Assembly: GCA_947458745.1 (NCBI GenBank)
Contig: CANGYQ010000002.1
Location: forward strand, 620,001-684,000
DNA length: 64,000 nucleotides
Origin: Bryobacteraceae bacterium
GTDB taxonomy: Bacteria > Acidobacteriota > Terriglobia > Bryobacterales > Bryobacteraceae
Direction of reading: 5' to 3'
Of the stretch, positions 43,881 to 52,011 are shown piece by piece (the stretch's first letter is position 1; the number at the start of each line of letters is the position of its first letter). The notes below the pieces were generated by a model. The model was given only the letters and a program-made list of their open reading frames with translations. It made no database searches and was not told the DNA's origin. The translations under genes and the position numbers were made by a program.

Positions 43881-44786
43881 CTAGCGCATGTAGTCAAACA
43901 GTGTGCCGGTGGGCATCTTCGCGCGGGCGCCCAGGGCCGCTTGCTGTTCATAGGCGGCACGGTTCAAGGCCACAATCGCGCCGGTCATGTCCGTGTCTTC
44001 GATCTCGCTGATCTGGGCCTTTAGATTAAGCAGCGTGCCGTTGGCAATGGAACTGGCGTCAGAAACCTGGTTCTGCACCGTACCGTAGTAGGCCAGCATG
44101 TCGTTCATGTATTCACCCGCTGAAGACACCACCGCCAAGGCGGACTTGATCTCTTCCTCGTTGTCCGCGGTGAGGGCGGCGTGCAGTTGGGTGAGGGCGG
44201 CGGCGATATTCTTCTCGGGGTCACCGTTGGAGAAGATCTCATCGCCCGCCTTGGCCACCGGAAAGTTGCCGCCGCTGGGGTGCAAGACTTCGCGGGTGGC
44301 GGAGTTGCCCAGGTAGCTGGAGAGCGTGGGCGGACTACCTGGAATAAACAGGAAAGCGGCCACGCCATCGGCGTCACCGGAAAAGATGTACCGGCCATTC
44401 ACCACGGTGTTGGCCTGGTTGGCCAACTGCTGCAGTAAGTTGCTCACCTCGGTGGCGATCTGACGGCGGGTCAGTCCGGTCTGGGTGCCGGTGACGCCCT
44501 GGGCCCCCAGCACGCGCGCCCGGTCGGCGATGCGGACCGAAGCCTGTAAGGCGATTTCGGCGGTGTCGATTTCTGTCTTCACGCGGTCCAGGTTGCTCTG
44601 AATTTGGCTGACCCGTTCCCGGTCCGCCCGGGCCGCCAGCAGATTGCCCACCTCGTCCGGCGCATCGGACGGAGCCTGGATGCGGCGCCCGCTGGCGATC
44701 TGGGTCTGGGCCTTCGTCTGACGGGACGTGATGTCGTCCATCGCTCGGAGAAACCGTTGATCGTTGGCTTTGAGATTGATGTTCAT
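43881..44786 (-). CDS. flgL: Flagellar hook-associated protein 3, FlgL (301 aa)
   Basis: The N-terminal coiled-coil half (NLKANDQRFLRAMDDITSRQ, SGRRIQAPSDAPDEVGNLLA, RVSQIQSNLDRVKTEIDTAE) and the short C-terminal helical half are those of flagellin-like FlgL, which joins the hook to the filament. The middle (about 125-200, VNGRYIFSGDADGVAAF) is short. It is the last gene of the flgM-flgN-flgK-flgL operon, 25 bases after flgK. No CsrA or FliW gene follows in this window. Confidence 0.9.
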   Translation of the reverse strand: MNINLKANDQRFLRAMDDITSRQTKAQTQIASGRRIQAPSDAPDEVGNLLAARADRERVSQIQSNLDRVKTEIDTAEIALQASVRIADRARVLGAQGVTGTQTGLTRRQIATEVSNLLQQLANQANTVVNGRYIFSGDADGVAAFLFIPGSPPTLSSYLGNSATREVLHPSGGNFPVAKAGDEIFSNGDPEKNIAAALTQLHAALTADNEEEIKSALAVVSSAGEYMNDMLAYYGTVQNQVSDASSIANGTLLNLKAQISEIEDTDMTGAIVALNRAAYEQQAALGARAKMPTGTLFDYMR

Positions 44787-44811
44787 GGGTAAGCTTTAGG
44801 TCCCGGCACGA

Positions 44812-46170
44812 TTACCGCAGGATACCGATCAGTGTTTCGGCCATATCGTTGACCACCTTAAAAATCTGGGCCGCCGCCTGGTAGGAGCGTTGGAACTGAA
44901 GAATGGAGGCCGCCTCCGCATCCAGCGACACCGCCGAGATCTCCTCGCGGTATGTCGTCGCCTGGCCCAACAATTCGTTGTGCGTTTTCTCGGCCGTGCG
45001 TGCGCCTTCCACGTCCCGGCCTTGTTGGGCCACCAGCGTGGAGTAAAAGTCCACAAAGCTCTGGCCGTTCAGCGTCTTCGCGGTTCCCAGCTTGCTCAAC
45101 TCCAGGGCGTTGCCATTGCCGCCCGGCGCATTCAGAGCCGCCCCGGCCAGTTCCCCTGACTGAAGATCCGTCAACTGCAGGGTGGCCGCGGCGGCCGTGC
45201 CGTCGTACGTGTAGAGTGCCGTTCGAGGCGATGCTCCCGTCTGGTCCAGGCCGCGCGCCAAGGCCGTATTCACCGTGTCGGCAAACGAGCTGGCCAGAGT
45301 ATCCAGTTGCGCCTGGTAGCCGTTTAAGGCCTGGTCGCGGAAGGTGATCAGGGCGGGCAGCTTGCCGGACGTCAGCTGACTGGTGATGTCGTCGGTGGAC
45401 GAGTTGATGATCTTGGCCGTGCCGCCGGACAAATCGGCCTGAATCGGGTACTGGCGGTCACCGATTGCAAAAGTGGTCTGGCCACCCAGAAAAACGGTGA
45501 TCGAGCCATCGTCCTGCTCAATGGTGGTGAAGTTGGTCAGCGCGGAGAGTTCCTCCAGCGTCCGGAACAGCACGGCGTCACTGCCCGGGTCCCGGCCGGA
45601 ACCGAAGTTGGACCGGCGCTCGGAATTGATCTTGGCAATACGCGCGCCGATGGCATTGATGCCGTCCACCAGATTCTTGATCTGGGTATCGGCATTTGCT
45701 TGCGCCTGTTTCAGCTGAGCCGCGGTACCTCGAAAACTGGCGGCCACCGCTCCTGCCCGGGCCAGCACCAGTTCGCGCGAAGAGCGATCGTTGGGCGACA
45801 CGCTCCACTGGGAAATGGATTGGAATAGTTGGTTCAGCGAACCCCCAATGCCGGAACCATCCCGAATATCAAAGACCGGCTGAATCGCTTCCAGATTCGT
45901 CCGCTGCTGTTCGTAAAAGTTCTTCAGCTGGCTTTGGCGCCACACCGACTGTTCGGCATAATTGCTGCGGGAACTGGCCAGTGGACCGTTGGCCACACCG
46001 CCCAGGATGCCGATGCTGGGCTCAAACCGGAGAGCGTCAAAGGTGGGCCGCTGCGAAGCGAAGTTCGGCGTGGAGGCGTTGGAGACGTTGTTTTGGGAGA
46101 CGGCCAAGCCGCGCTCAAACGTCTTCAGCGTATTGGTGGCCGTGACGAGACTGGTGAATATTCCGCCCAT
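44812..46170 (-). CDS. flgK: Flagellar hook-associated protein 1, FlgK (452 aa)
   Basis: The N-terminus GGIFTSLVTATNTLKTFERG and LAVSQNNVSNASTPNFASQR is the Flg_bb_rod helix with the conserved NNVSNASTP motif; the C-terminus has the matching helix (SILQFQRSYQAAAQIFKVVN). In between are the hook-protein beta domain and a coil. FlgK sits at the hook-filament junction next to FlgL. The protein is shorter than enterobacterial FlgK (about 550 residues), as is common outside Proteobacteria. It follows the flgN candidate by 38 bases. Confidence 0.92.
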   Translation of the reverse strand: MGGIFTSLVTATNTLKTFERGLAVSQNNVSNASTPNFASQRPTFDALRFEPSIGILGGVANGPLASSRSNYAEQSVWRQSQLKNFYEQQRTNLEAIQPVFDIRDGSGIGGSLNQLFQSISQWSVSPNDRSSRELVLARAGAVAASFRGTAAQLKQAQANADTQIKNLVDGINAIGARIAKINSERRSNFGSGRDPGSDAVLFRTLEELSALTNFTTIEQDDGSITVFLGGQTTFAIGDRQYPIQADLSGGTAKIINSSTDDITSQLTSGKLPALITFRDQALNGYQAQLDTLASSFADTVNTALARGLDQTGASPRTALYTYDGTAAAATLQLTDLQSGELAGAALNAPGGNGNALELSKLGTAKTLNGQSFVDFYSTLVAQQGRDVEGARTAEKTHNELLGQATTYREEISAVSLDAEAASILQFQRSYQAAAQIFKVVNDMAETLIGILR

Positions 46171-46208
46171 AGATCAGAGGCCCAGGCGGGGGCCGGAGGC
46201 ACCGGGTC

Positions 46209-46553
46209 TTAGCCGATCCCTAAAACCGTTCCGCTGGAGGTTTCCCGCGCCGCCACTTCCGGTGGCGGTTCACCGGCCAAATAGCCGGCATGTGCGAGCA
46301 ATCGGCGGATCCGTTCAATTTGTGTAGTGAGTGCGAGAAATTCCCGCTCGGCATCCTTGCCGCCGGGCCGATGTGAACGAAGAGGCTGGAGTGTGAGGCC
46401 TTCGTGCAAGTGGCCCGCGCTCATCACCATCAAACGCGCAAAATCCTCCATGCCGGACAGCGGGCGGTTCCGCAACATCTCGGCGGCTTGCTCCAGAGTG
46501 GCCAGGGTTTGCAAGAGTGGTGAAGGGCTAGGGGAGGCGGGCGGCGGTGTCAT
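46209..46553 (-). CDS. Candidate FlgN-like flagellar chaperone (about 114 aa)
   Basis: A small, mostly helical protein with a proline-rich N-terminus and heptad-like stretches (LLQTLATLEQAAEMLRN, REFLALTTQIERIRRLLAHA). Sequence alone does not show a FlgN domain clearly. The place between flgM and flgK, on the same strand and within 15 to 38 bases of both, is where flgN stands in many operons, so the call rests mostly on position and size. ATG 46553 was used; a TTG at 46562 is the alternative. Confidence 0.6.
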   Translation of the reverse strand: MTPPPASPSPSPLLQTLATLEQAAEMLRNRPLSGMEDFARLMVMSAGHLHEGLTLQPLRSHRPGGKDAEREFLALTTQIERIRRLLAHAGYLAGEPPPEVAARETSSGTVLGIG

Positions 46554-46567
46554 GCGCGGCAAGTGTC

Positions 46568-46855
46568 TCAGGCAGTAATGGAGTCATCCACAATCCGGCT
46601 GGCCACCGTGGCGGCATCCACCTGGTACTTACCCGATAGAAAGAGTTCCCGCAGTTGCTCGACCCGGGCGCTTCGGGCCGGGGAGTCCGACTGCAAATCA
46701 TTGACTTGCTTGGCAAAGTCCGAAAGTTGAATGGCGTCGGTTGAATTCGACTCAGTGGCACTGGTCTGCCCGCCGCCCAGCGCCCGGTTGGCCGCCTGAC
46801 TGGCCGCGGTGGCCGAAGCCGTGATTGCGGAAAGGTTGCTGTCGCCGATCTTCAT
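46568..46855 (-). CDS. flgM: Anti-sigma-28 factor FlgM (95 aa)
   Basis: The C-terminal half IQLSDFAKQVNDLQSDSPAR, VEQLRELFLSGKYQVDAATV, ASRIVDDSI carries the sigma-28-binding helices of FlgM, in the order and spacing expected ('R.ekV..LR..i..G.Y.vd...iA..ll'). The N-terminus is low-complexity (Ala, Ser, Gly) as usual. FlgM holds sigma-28 (FliA) inactive until the hook is complete and is then exported. It is the first gene of the operon and has a sigma-28-like promoter 28 bases upstream. Confidence 0.88.
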   Translation of the reverse strand: MKIGDSNLSAITASATAASQAANRALGGGQTSATESNSTDAIQLSDFAKQVNDLQSDSPARSARVEQLRELFLSGKYQVDAATVASRIVDDSITA

Positions 46856-46882
46856 AAATTCCAGTGCTCCGTCTCGATAAGC

Positions 46883-46910
46883 ATATCGTCTTCGCCCGGG
46901 TGGAACTTTA
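46883..46910 (-). promoter_or_regulatory. Sigma-28 (FliA)-type promoter of flgM-flgN-flgK-flgL
   Basis: Read on the minus strand, TAAAGTTC (46910-46903) is followed after 12 bases by GACGATAT (46890-46883). The consensus is TAAAGTTT - N11 - GCCGATAA, so seven of eight and six of eight positions fit, with the spacer one base longer. The -10 lies 28 bases before the flgM start. This links flgM to the regulator it inhibits. Confidence 0.7.
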
Positions 46911-46971
46911 TATCGTTTTGTCTAGGGCCGGTGAATTCGAATCTTCTGTATACTTTCCAGTAGAGGTAGAA

Positions 46972-48282
46972 ATGCGGTTCTTGTGGTGTCTATCGGCGGC
47001 TTCCGCCACTCTTTTGGCAGCTCCTGCGGTCACATTTTACAAAGATGTGATGCCGGTGCTGCAGCGCAACTGCCAGGGTTGCCACCGCCCCGGCGAGGCG
47101 GCTCCCATGACCTTCCTCTCCTACAAGGAGACGAGGCCCTGGGCGAAAGCCATCAAGCAGGCCGTACAGACCAAGAAGATGCCGCCGTGGTTTGCCGAAT
47201 CGGGCGTGAAGTTTCACAATGACCGGTCGCTCTCGAAGGCTGACCTGGATGTTCTGGTGGCCTGGGCGGACTCGGGCGCAGCCGAGGGCAACCCCGAGCA
47301 TGCCCCAGCACCGCTGACTTTTGCCGAGGGTTGGTCGATCGGGCAGCCGGATCAGGTCTTTGAGATGCCAGAAGCATTCAATGTCCCGGCCGAAGGCACC
47401 ATTGCCTACCAGTACGTCGTTTTGCCGACCGGCTTCACCGAAGATAAGTGGGTCACCGCTGTTGAGGCGCGCCCCAGCAACCGCCCCGTCAACCATCACA
47501 TCATCGCCTTCATCCGGGAACCCGGGTCCAATTGGCTGGCCGGGGCGAAGCCGGGCGTGATCTTTACGCCGGATCAGTTGCCTCGTGTCGAAGGCCCGCG
47601 CCGCAGTGGTGGCGCCGCCGGAGCATTGTTCCAGGCCGAGTATCTGATTGGCTACGCCCCCGGGACCATCCCGGAGAAGTACCTGCCGGGGCAAGCCAAG
47701 CTGATCAAGGCGGGTTCCGACCTGGTGCTGCAACTCCATTACACGGCCACCGGCAAGGCGGGTGCGGACCGGTCCAAGATTGGCGTGAAGTTCGCCACGG
47801 AAAAGCCGAAGGAGCGGGTGATGACCTTGGCCGCCGCCGAAGGCCGCTTCACCATTCCGGCCGGGGCCGATAACCACCGCGTCGATGCGGCGCTAACCCT
47901 GCATGGGGACGCCAGGCTGATGGGCGTGGCTCCCCACATGCATGTCCGCGGTAAGGCTTTTGAGATGCGCTTGGCCCAGCCCGACGGCACCAAGACGGAG
48001 TTGCTGCATATGCGCTGGGATTTCAACTGGCAGCTCTCCTACGAACTGGCGCAGCCGCTGCAGTTGACCAAGGGCTCGAAGATCGAAGCAAGTGCCTGGT
48101 ACGACAACTCGGCCAACAACAAGTTCAACCCCGACCCCACCAAGGACGTCCGGTGGGGCGACCAAAGCTGGCAGGAGATGATGATCGGGTTCTTCAACAT
48201 CACTTTCGACGCCTCCAAGGACCCGCTGGAACTGCTCCGCCCGGCTCGCAAAGCTCCGGCGACGCCGGCCGGCCTGGACTAG
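46972..48282 (+). CDS. Cytochrome c / PHM-like copper type II monooxygenase fusion, copy 1 (436 aa)
   Basis: A signal peptide (FLWCLSAASATLLAA) precedes a cytochrome c-like region with heme motif CQGCH at 34-38. From about residue 120 a PHM/DBH-type double beta-sandwich follows. Copper ligands can be matched to those of peptidylglycine monooxygenase: H175-H176 (VNHHIIAF) and H256 (LQLHYT) for CuH; H322 and H324 (PHMHVRGK) and a Met in QEMM (about 403-404) for CuM. ATG 46972 with AGAGGT upstream is the start. It has its own terminator downstream. Substrate unknown; I infer heme-fed hydroxylation in the periplasm. It is the first of four related genes. Confidence 0.8.
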   Translation: MRFLWCLSAASATLLAAPAVTFYKDVMPVLQRNCQGCHRPGEAAPMTFLSYKETRPWAKAIKQAVQTKKMPPWFAESGVKFHNDRSLSKADLDVLVAWADSGAAEGNPEHAPAPLTFAEGWSIGQPDQVFEMPEAFNVPAEGTIAYQYVVLPTGFTEDKWVTAVEARPSNRPVNHHIIAFIREPGSNWLAGAKPGVIFTPDQLPRVEGPRRSGGAAGALFQAEYLIGYAPGTIPEKYLPGQAKLIKAGSDLVLQLHYTATGKAGADRSKIGVKFATEKPKERVMTLAAAEGRFTIPAGADNHRVDAALTLHGDARLMGVAPHMHVRGKAFEMRLAQPDGTKTELLHMRWDFNWQLSYELAQPLQLTKGSKIEASAWYDNSANNKFNPDPTKDVRWGDQSWQEMMIGFFNITFDASKDPLELLRPARKAPATPAGLD

Positions 48283-48303
48283 ACGCGGTTCGCAAAAGCC
48301 ATG

Positions 48304-48352
48304 CAGCCCGGCCGGGTGGGGAGTTCCCCTCGACCGGGCTGTTTCTTTTTTT
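48304..48352 (+). terminator. Rho-independent terminator after copper protein copy 1
   Basis: CAGCCCGG (48304-48311) pairs with CCGGGCTG (48334-48341), with a further GGGG/CCCC pairing inside, followed by TTTCTTTTTTT (48342-48352). Confidence 0.9.
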
Positions 48353-48420
48353 GACCAACCGATCCGGCCCACCGAGAGTGGGCGTAGGCAGTGGCATAAT
48401 TCAGCCTGGGGAGTGTCCTC

Positions 48421-49722
48421 ATGCGATCGTTCACTTTGGCGGCCCGGTGGGCGGTGACTCTTGTGGGCGCTGCCCTGTCAGCGCGAGCAGTCCCCGTTCC
48501 CACTTTTCACAAAGATGTGCTGCCGATCCTGCAGCGCCACTGCCAGCCCTGCCACCGCTCGGGCGAGGCCGCACCGATGGCATTCATCCACTACGCCCAG
48601 GTCCGGCCCTGGGCCAGGGCGATTAAGCAATCAGTGGTGGCCAGGAAAATGCCGCCTTGGTTGGCGGAAGCCGGCACGGGCGAGTTTCAACAGGAGCACC
48701 GGCTGTCTTCCGCCGAAGTGGCGACGCTGGCCGCCTGGGCTGATGGCGGCGCTCCGGCGGGCAACTCCGGCGATGCCCCACCACCAGCCCAATTCAGCTC
48801 CGGTTGGACCATCGGCCAGCCCGACCTGGTGCTGGACGTGCCGCCAGCGATGGAGTTACCAGCGGCCGGAACCGCCGAGTATATTTACCTGATCATCCCC
48901 ACCGGCTTGAAGCAGGACCGCTGGGTCCAGCGGGCCGAAGTCCACCCCAGTGACCGGACCGTGACGCACCAGGTACTCGCCTTCCTGCGCCCGCCGGGCT
49001 CCCCGTGGTTGGCCAACTATGAACCGGGTGTTCCTTTTGTGCCCAAGCGGGGCGGCGGCGACAGCAACGACACAGCGGAACTGCTGGTGGCCTACGCGCC
49101 GGGTCGGCCGGCGGCGGTTTTGCCCGGGGGCCAGGCCCGGCTGGTCCAAGCGGGATCGGACGTCGTCCTGCAGTTTCACTACACGGCCAATGCCAAGGCT
49201 TCCATGGATCGTACCCAACTGGGGTTGATTTTCTCCCCGGCCCTACCCCAGCAACGGGTGATGACCATCGCGGCCAGCAATACCCGATTCGTGATCCCAC
49301 CCCAAACAGACAACCACCGTGTCGATGCGCAGATCACGCTGCAGCATGACGCTGAACTGGTATCGATGATGCCCCACCTGCACCTTCGCGGCAAGGATTT
49401 TGAGTACCGCGCCGTCTACCCCTCGGGCATGACCGAAACCCTGCTGCGCGTCCCGAAGTTCGACTTCAACTGGCAGCTCCACTACAATCTTGCGCGCCCT
49501 AAACTGCTGCCCCGGGGCACCCGGATTGAATGCACCGCCCACTTCGACAACTCCGCCAACAACCCGGCCAACCCCGACCCCCAAGCGGAAGTCACCTGGG
49601 GCCGCCGAAGCTCAGAAGAAATGATGATCGGCTGGCTCGACGTCGCCTTCCCGGCCACTCTTGATCCGGCCAAGGTCATCGGCCCAGAAAAGAAAGCTCG
49701 GCCCGGCAAAGCGGGACGCTAG
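48421..49722 (+). CDS. Cytochrome c / PHM-like copper protein, copy 2, with a CuH ligand changed (433 aa)
   Basis: Same plan as copy 1: signal peptide, heme motif CQPCH at 41-45, then the PHM-like region with H253 (FHYT), H319 and H321 (PHLHLRGK) and EEMM near the end. The first copper site differs: where the others have HH, this one reads TVTHQVLAF (H183, Q184), so one of the two paired CuH histidines is glutamine. If PHM numbering holds, CuH would be weakened or lost while CuM stays. The gene starts at ATG 48421, about 70 bases after the copy 1 terminator, and is likely transcribed on its own or with copies 3 and 4. Confidence 0.82.
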   Translation: MRSFTLAARWAVTLVGAALSARAVPVPTFHKDVLPILQRHCQPCHRSGEAAPMAFIHYAQVRPWARAIKQSVVARKMPPWLAEAGTGEFQQEHRLSSAEVATLAAWADGGAPAGNSGDAPPPAQFSSGWTIGQPDLVLDVPPAMELPAAGTAEYIYLIIPTGLKQDRWVQRAEVHPSDRTVTHQVLAFLRPPGSPWLANYEPGVPFVPKRGGGDSNDTAELLVAYAPGRPAAVLPGGQARLVQAGSDVVLQFHYTANAKASMDRTQLGLIFSPALPQQRVMTIAASNTRFVIPPQTDNHRVDAQITLQHDAELVSMMPHLHLRGKDFEYRAVYPSGMTETLLRVPKFDFNWQLHYNLARPKLLPRGTRIECTAHFDNSANNPANPDPQAEVTWGRRSSEEMMIGWLDVAFPATLDPAKVIGPEKKARPGKAGR

Positions 49723-49817
49723 CGGGACTCTAGCGGGCCGCCACTCAAGTTTCAGGAACCGGCTAGCCCCAGCCGTCGTATCCTAAGAAAAGTGAATCCG
49801 TACCAAGGAGACAAGGC

Positions 49818-51113
49818 ATGAAGCTTGCCGCCATCTTCAGCCTCAGCGCAACCGCGCTGCTGGCTGCGCCCGCTACCGAGAAGCCGACGTACAACAAGGA
49901 CGTCGAACCGATCATGATGAACCGCTGCCAGGAATGCCACCGTGCGGGTGAAATTGGGCCCATGCCGTTGATGAGCTACCAGGACGTTCGTCCGTGGGCC
50001 AAGGCCATCAAGGCATCGGTGTCCACCAAAAAGATGCCGCCCTGGTTTGCCGATCCGGCCCATGGCAAGTTTTCAAACGACCGGTCGATGTCACAGACCG
50101 AGATCGACACCATCACCGCGTGGGTGGATGCCGGAGCTCCGGAAGGCGACAAGAAGGACAAGCGGGCGGCGCGCACTTTCGTAGACGGTTGGAATATCCC
50201 CACGCCCGATCTGGTGGTTGGGATGCCCAAGCCCTTTCCCGTACCCGCCGGCTCCAAGATCGACTACCAGTACCTGATCATCCCCACCGGCCTGAAAGAA
50301 GACAAATGGGTCAACATGGTGGAAGCCCGGCCCAGTGACCGCAGCGTGGTCCACCACATCGTGATCTTCATCCGCGATCCCAAGTCCAAGTGGCTGCGGG
50401 AAGTGGAGCCTGGCGTGGCTTTCGTCCCCAACCGCACCGGCAAGGACCGCCGCATCGACGTCGGCGGCGGTGGCAATGAGATCCTGCACATCTACACGCC
50501 CGGCAACCTGCCCGATGTCTGGAAACCCACGCAGGCCAAGCTGATCCCGGCGGGTGCCGATCTGGTGATGCAGATGCACTATACGTCCACCAAGAAGGAC
50601 ACCGCGGATCAAACTCGGGTAGGCATGGTCTTCTCGAAGCAGGCCCCCGAAGAGCGCATCATGACGCTCACCGCTGGCAATGAAGGGTTCTCCATTCCGC
50701 CCGGTGATGACAATCACCGCGTCCCCGGTTCCTGGACCTTCCGCAATGATGCGACGCTGATGAGCTTTTTCCCGCACATGCACCTGCGCGGCAAGTCCTT
50801 TGAGATGAACCTCATCACCGAGGCCGGCAAAGAGACGATGTTGAAGGTGAACAAGTACGACTTCAACTGGCAGCTCACCTACAAGCTGGAAAAGCCGATG
50901 GTGATGAAGCCCGGCATGAAGCTGGAGGCCGTGGGCTACTTCGACAACTCGCCCAACAACCCCTACAACCCGGACCCGAAGGCCACCGTCGTATGGGGCG
51001 AACAAAGCTGGGAAGAGATGATGTACGGCTTCTTTGACGTCGCCATCGATGCCCGGCATGACCGCACCAGCTGGTTCCAGCGCAAGCAACTTCCGCCCAA
51101 GTCGGAAGAATAG
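49818..51113 (+). CDS. Cytochrome c / PHM-like copper protein, copy 3 (431 aa)
   Basis: Signal peptide (MKLAAIFSLSATALLAAPAT), heme motif CQECH at 37-41, then the PHM-like region with all ligands: H179-H180 (SVVHHIVIF), H254 (MQMHYT), H320 and H322 (PHMHLRGK), and EEMM near the end. It has a loop rich in Arg, Lys and Gly (about 205-220, NRTGKDRRIDVGGGG) that copies 1 and 2 replace with other sequence. The ribosome binding site AAGGAG precedes ATG 49818. The short cytochrome gene copy 4 begins 21 bases after its stop, so they form an operon. Confidence 0.82.
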   Translation: MKLAAIFSLSATALLAAPATEKPTYNKDVEPIMMNRCQECHRAGEIGPMPLMSYQDVRPWAKAIKASVSTKKMPPWFADPAHGKFSNDRSMSQTEIDTITAWVDAGAPEGDKKDKRAARTFVDGWNIPTPDLVVGMPKPFPVPAGSKIDYQYLIIPTGLKEDKWVNMVEARPSDRSVVHHIVIFIRDPKSKWLREVEPGVAFVPNRTGKDRRIDVGGGGNEILHIYTPGNLPDVWKPTQAKLIPAGADLVMQMHYTSTKKDTADQTRVGMVFSKQAPEERIMTLTAGNEGFSIPPGDDNHRVPGSWTFRNDATLMSFFPHMHLRGKSFEMNLITEAGKETMLKVNKYDFNWQLTYKLEKPMVMKPGMKLEAVGYFDNSPNNPYNPDPKATVVWGEQSWEEMMYGFFDVAIDARHDRTSWFQRKQLPPKSEE

Positions 51114-51134
51114 CGGGCCGCGAGTGAGTCTCTT

Positions 51135-51866
51135 GTGAAGTTGAAACTGTTGATGGCCGCCGCTCTGCCGGCGGCCTCTCTTTTTGCGCACATCACGGTC
51201 TCGACCAAGATCACCTGGTCTAAAGAGATTGCGCGGATCGTCAACCAGCGCTGCATCTCCTGCCACCGGCCGGAGGGGGCTGCAGCCGCCGTGCGGCTGG
51301 ATAACTATGAAGCGGCCCGTCCCTGGGCCAAAGCGATCCAGGAAGAAGTGCTCACCCGGCGCATGCCACCCTGGGGGGCCGTCAAGGGCTTCGGTGATTT
51401 CTCGCCCGATGAGGGCCTCACGCAGGAAGAGCTGATCCTCATCGCGGAATGGGCGGAGGGCGGCGCGCCGGAAGGCGACCCAAATCTCGCTCCTCCCCTG
51501 CCCCGGGGTCCGGAGCCGCTGGCGCGTCCGCTAGGGCTGCTGCGGCCGATTGCGGCGCAGATGCATATCCTCACCAGTACCACCTTGACCGCTCTTGAGG
51601 CGGCTGCCCCCGTACGTGTGACCGCACACTTCAGCGACGGCCGGGTCGAGCCGCTGCTGTGGGTGCTCACCGCGCCCCGCACGGCAAAAGTTTACCGGCT
51701 TCGGACCCCCATGACGCTTCCTCCCGGCACCCGGTTGGAAGCCAACGGGCCAGTGAAGGGGTACTTCCGGACCGCCATCGCGAAACCGTCACCGGCAAAA
51801 GCACCGCCGGCGCAAGGTGGCGCAGGCTTTCAGCCTGCAGGCGGACTTAAGTCCGCCCCGAGGTAG
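51135..51866 (+). CDS. Cytochrome c-like protein without the copper region, copy 4 (243 aa)
   Basis: GTG start, signal peptide (LLMAAALPAASLFA), then the cytochrome-like part shared with copies 1-3: RCISCHRPEG (heme motif 40-44), NYEAARPWAKAIQEEVLTRR, MPPWGAVKGFGDF and EWAEGGAPEGDPN. After about residue 115 the sequence diverges and holds no PHM-like copper ligands. The last ~18 residues (AQGGAGFQPAGGLKSAPR) are encoded by the left part of the inverted repeat at 51815-51930, so the native C-terminus was probably shorter. It may be a dedicated electron carrier for copy 3. Confidence 0.78.
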   Translation: MKLKLLMAAALPAASLFAHITVSTKITWSKEIARIVNQRCISCHRPEGAAAAVRLDNYEAARPWAKAIQEEVLTRRMPPWGAVKGFGDFSPDEGLTQEELILIAEWAEGGAPEGDPNLAPPLPRGPEPLARPLGLLRPIAAQMHILTSTTLTALEAAAPVRVTAHFSDGRVEPLLWVLTAPRTAKVYRLRTPMTLPPGTRLEANGPVKGYFRTAIAKPSPAKAPPAQGGAGFQPAGGLKSAPR

Positions 51867-51930
51867 CCTTCGGGAAAGCATCACCGCGGCGGTTTGCGTG
51901 AACAGGCGGGACTGAAAGCCTGCGCCACCT
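51815..51930. repeat. Long inverted repeat with an inner perfect palindrome, entering a coding region
   Basis: AGGTGGCGCAGGCTTTCAG (51815-51833) is the exact reverse complement of CTGAAAGCCTGCGCCACCT (51912-51930), 78 bases apart. Between them lies GGCGGACTTAAGTCCGCC (51840-51857), an 18-base perfect palindrome. The left arm is inside copy 4's reading frame. The outer arms look like an interspersed repeat unit rather than a terminator: no T-run follows. Confidence 0.85.
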
Positions 51931-51960
51931 ATGGCCCGACGGAATTTCAATGCCTTGTCT

Positions 51961-51993
51961 CCCTTAATGCAGTGCGATGCAATGGATTAAGGG
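51961..51993. repeat. Hairpin CCCTTAAT ... ATTAAGGG before pyrE's end
   Basis: CCCTTAAT (51961-51968) is complementary to ATTAAGGG (51986-51993), with a 17-base loop. It is followed by TGCCTGGCA (51994-52002), a small palindrome. It could be a terminator-like barrier for the convergent genes or part of the neighbouring repeat. Confidence 0.4.
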
Positions 51994-52011
51994 TGCCTGG
52001 CAGTTCCGTGT

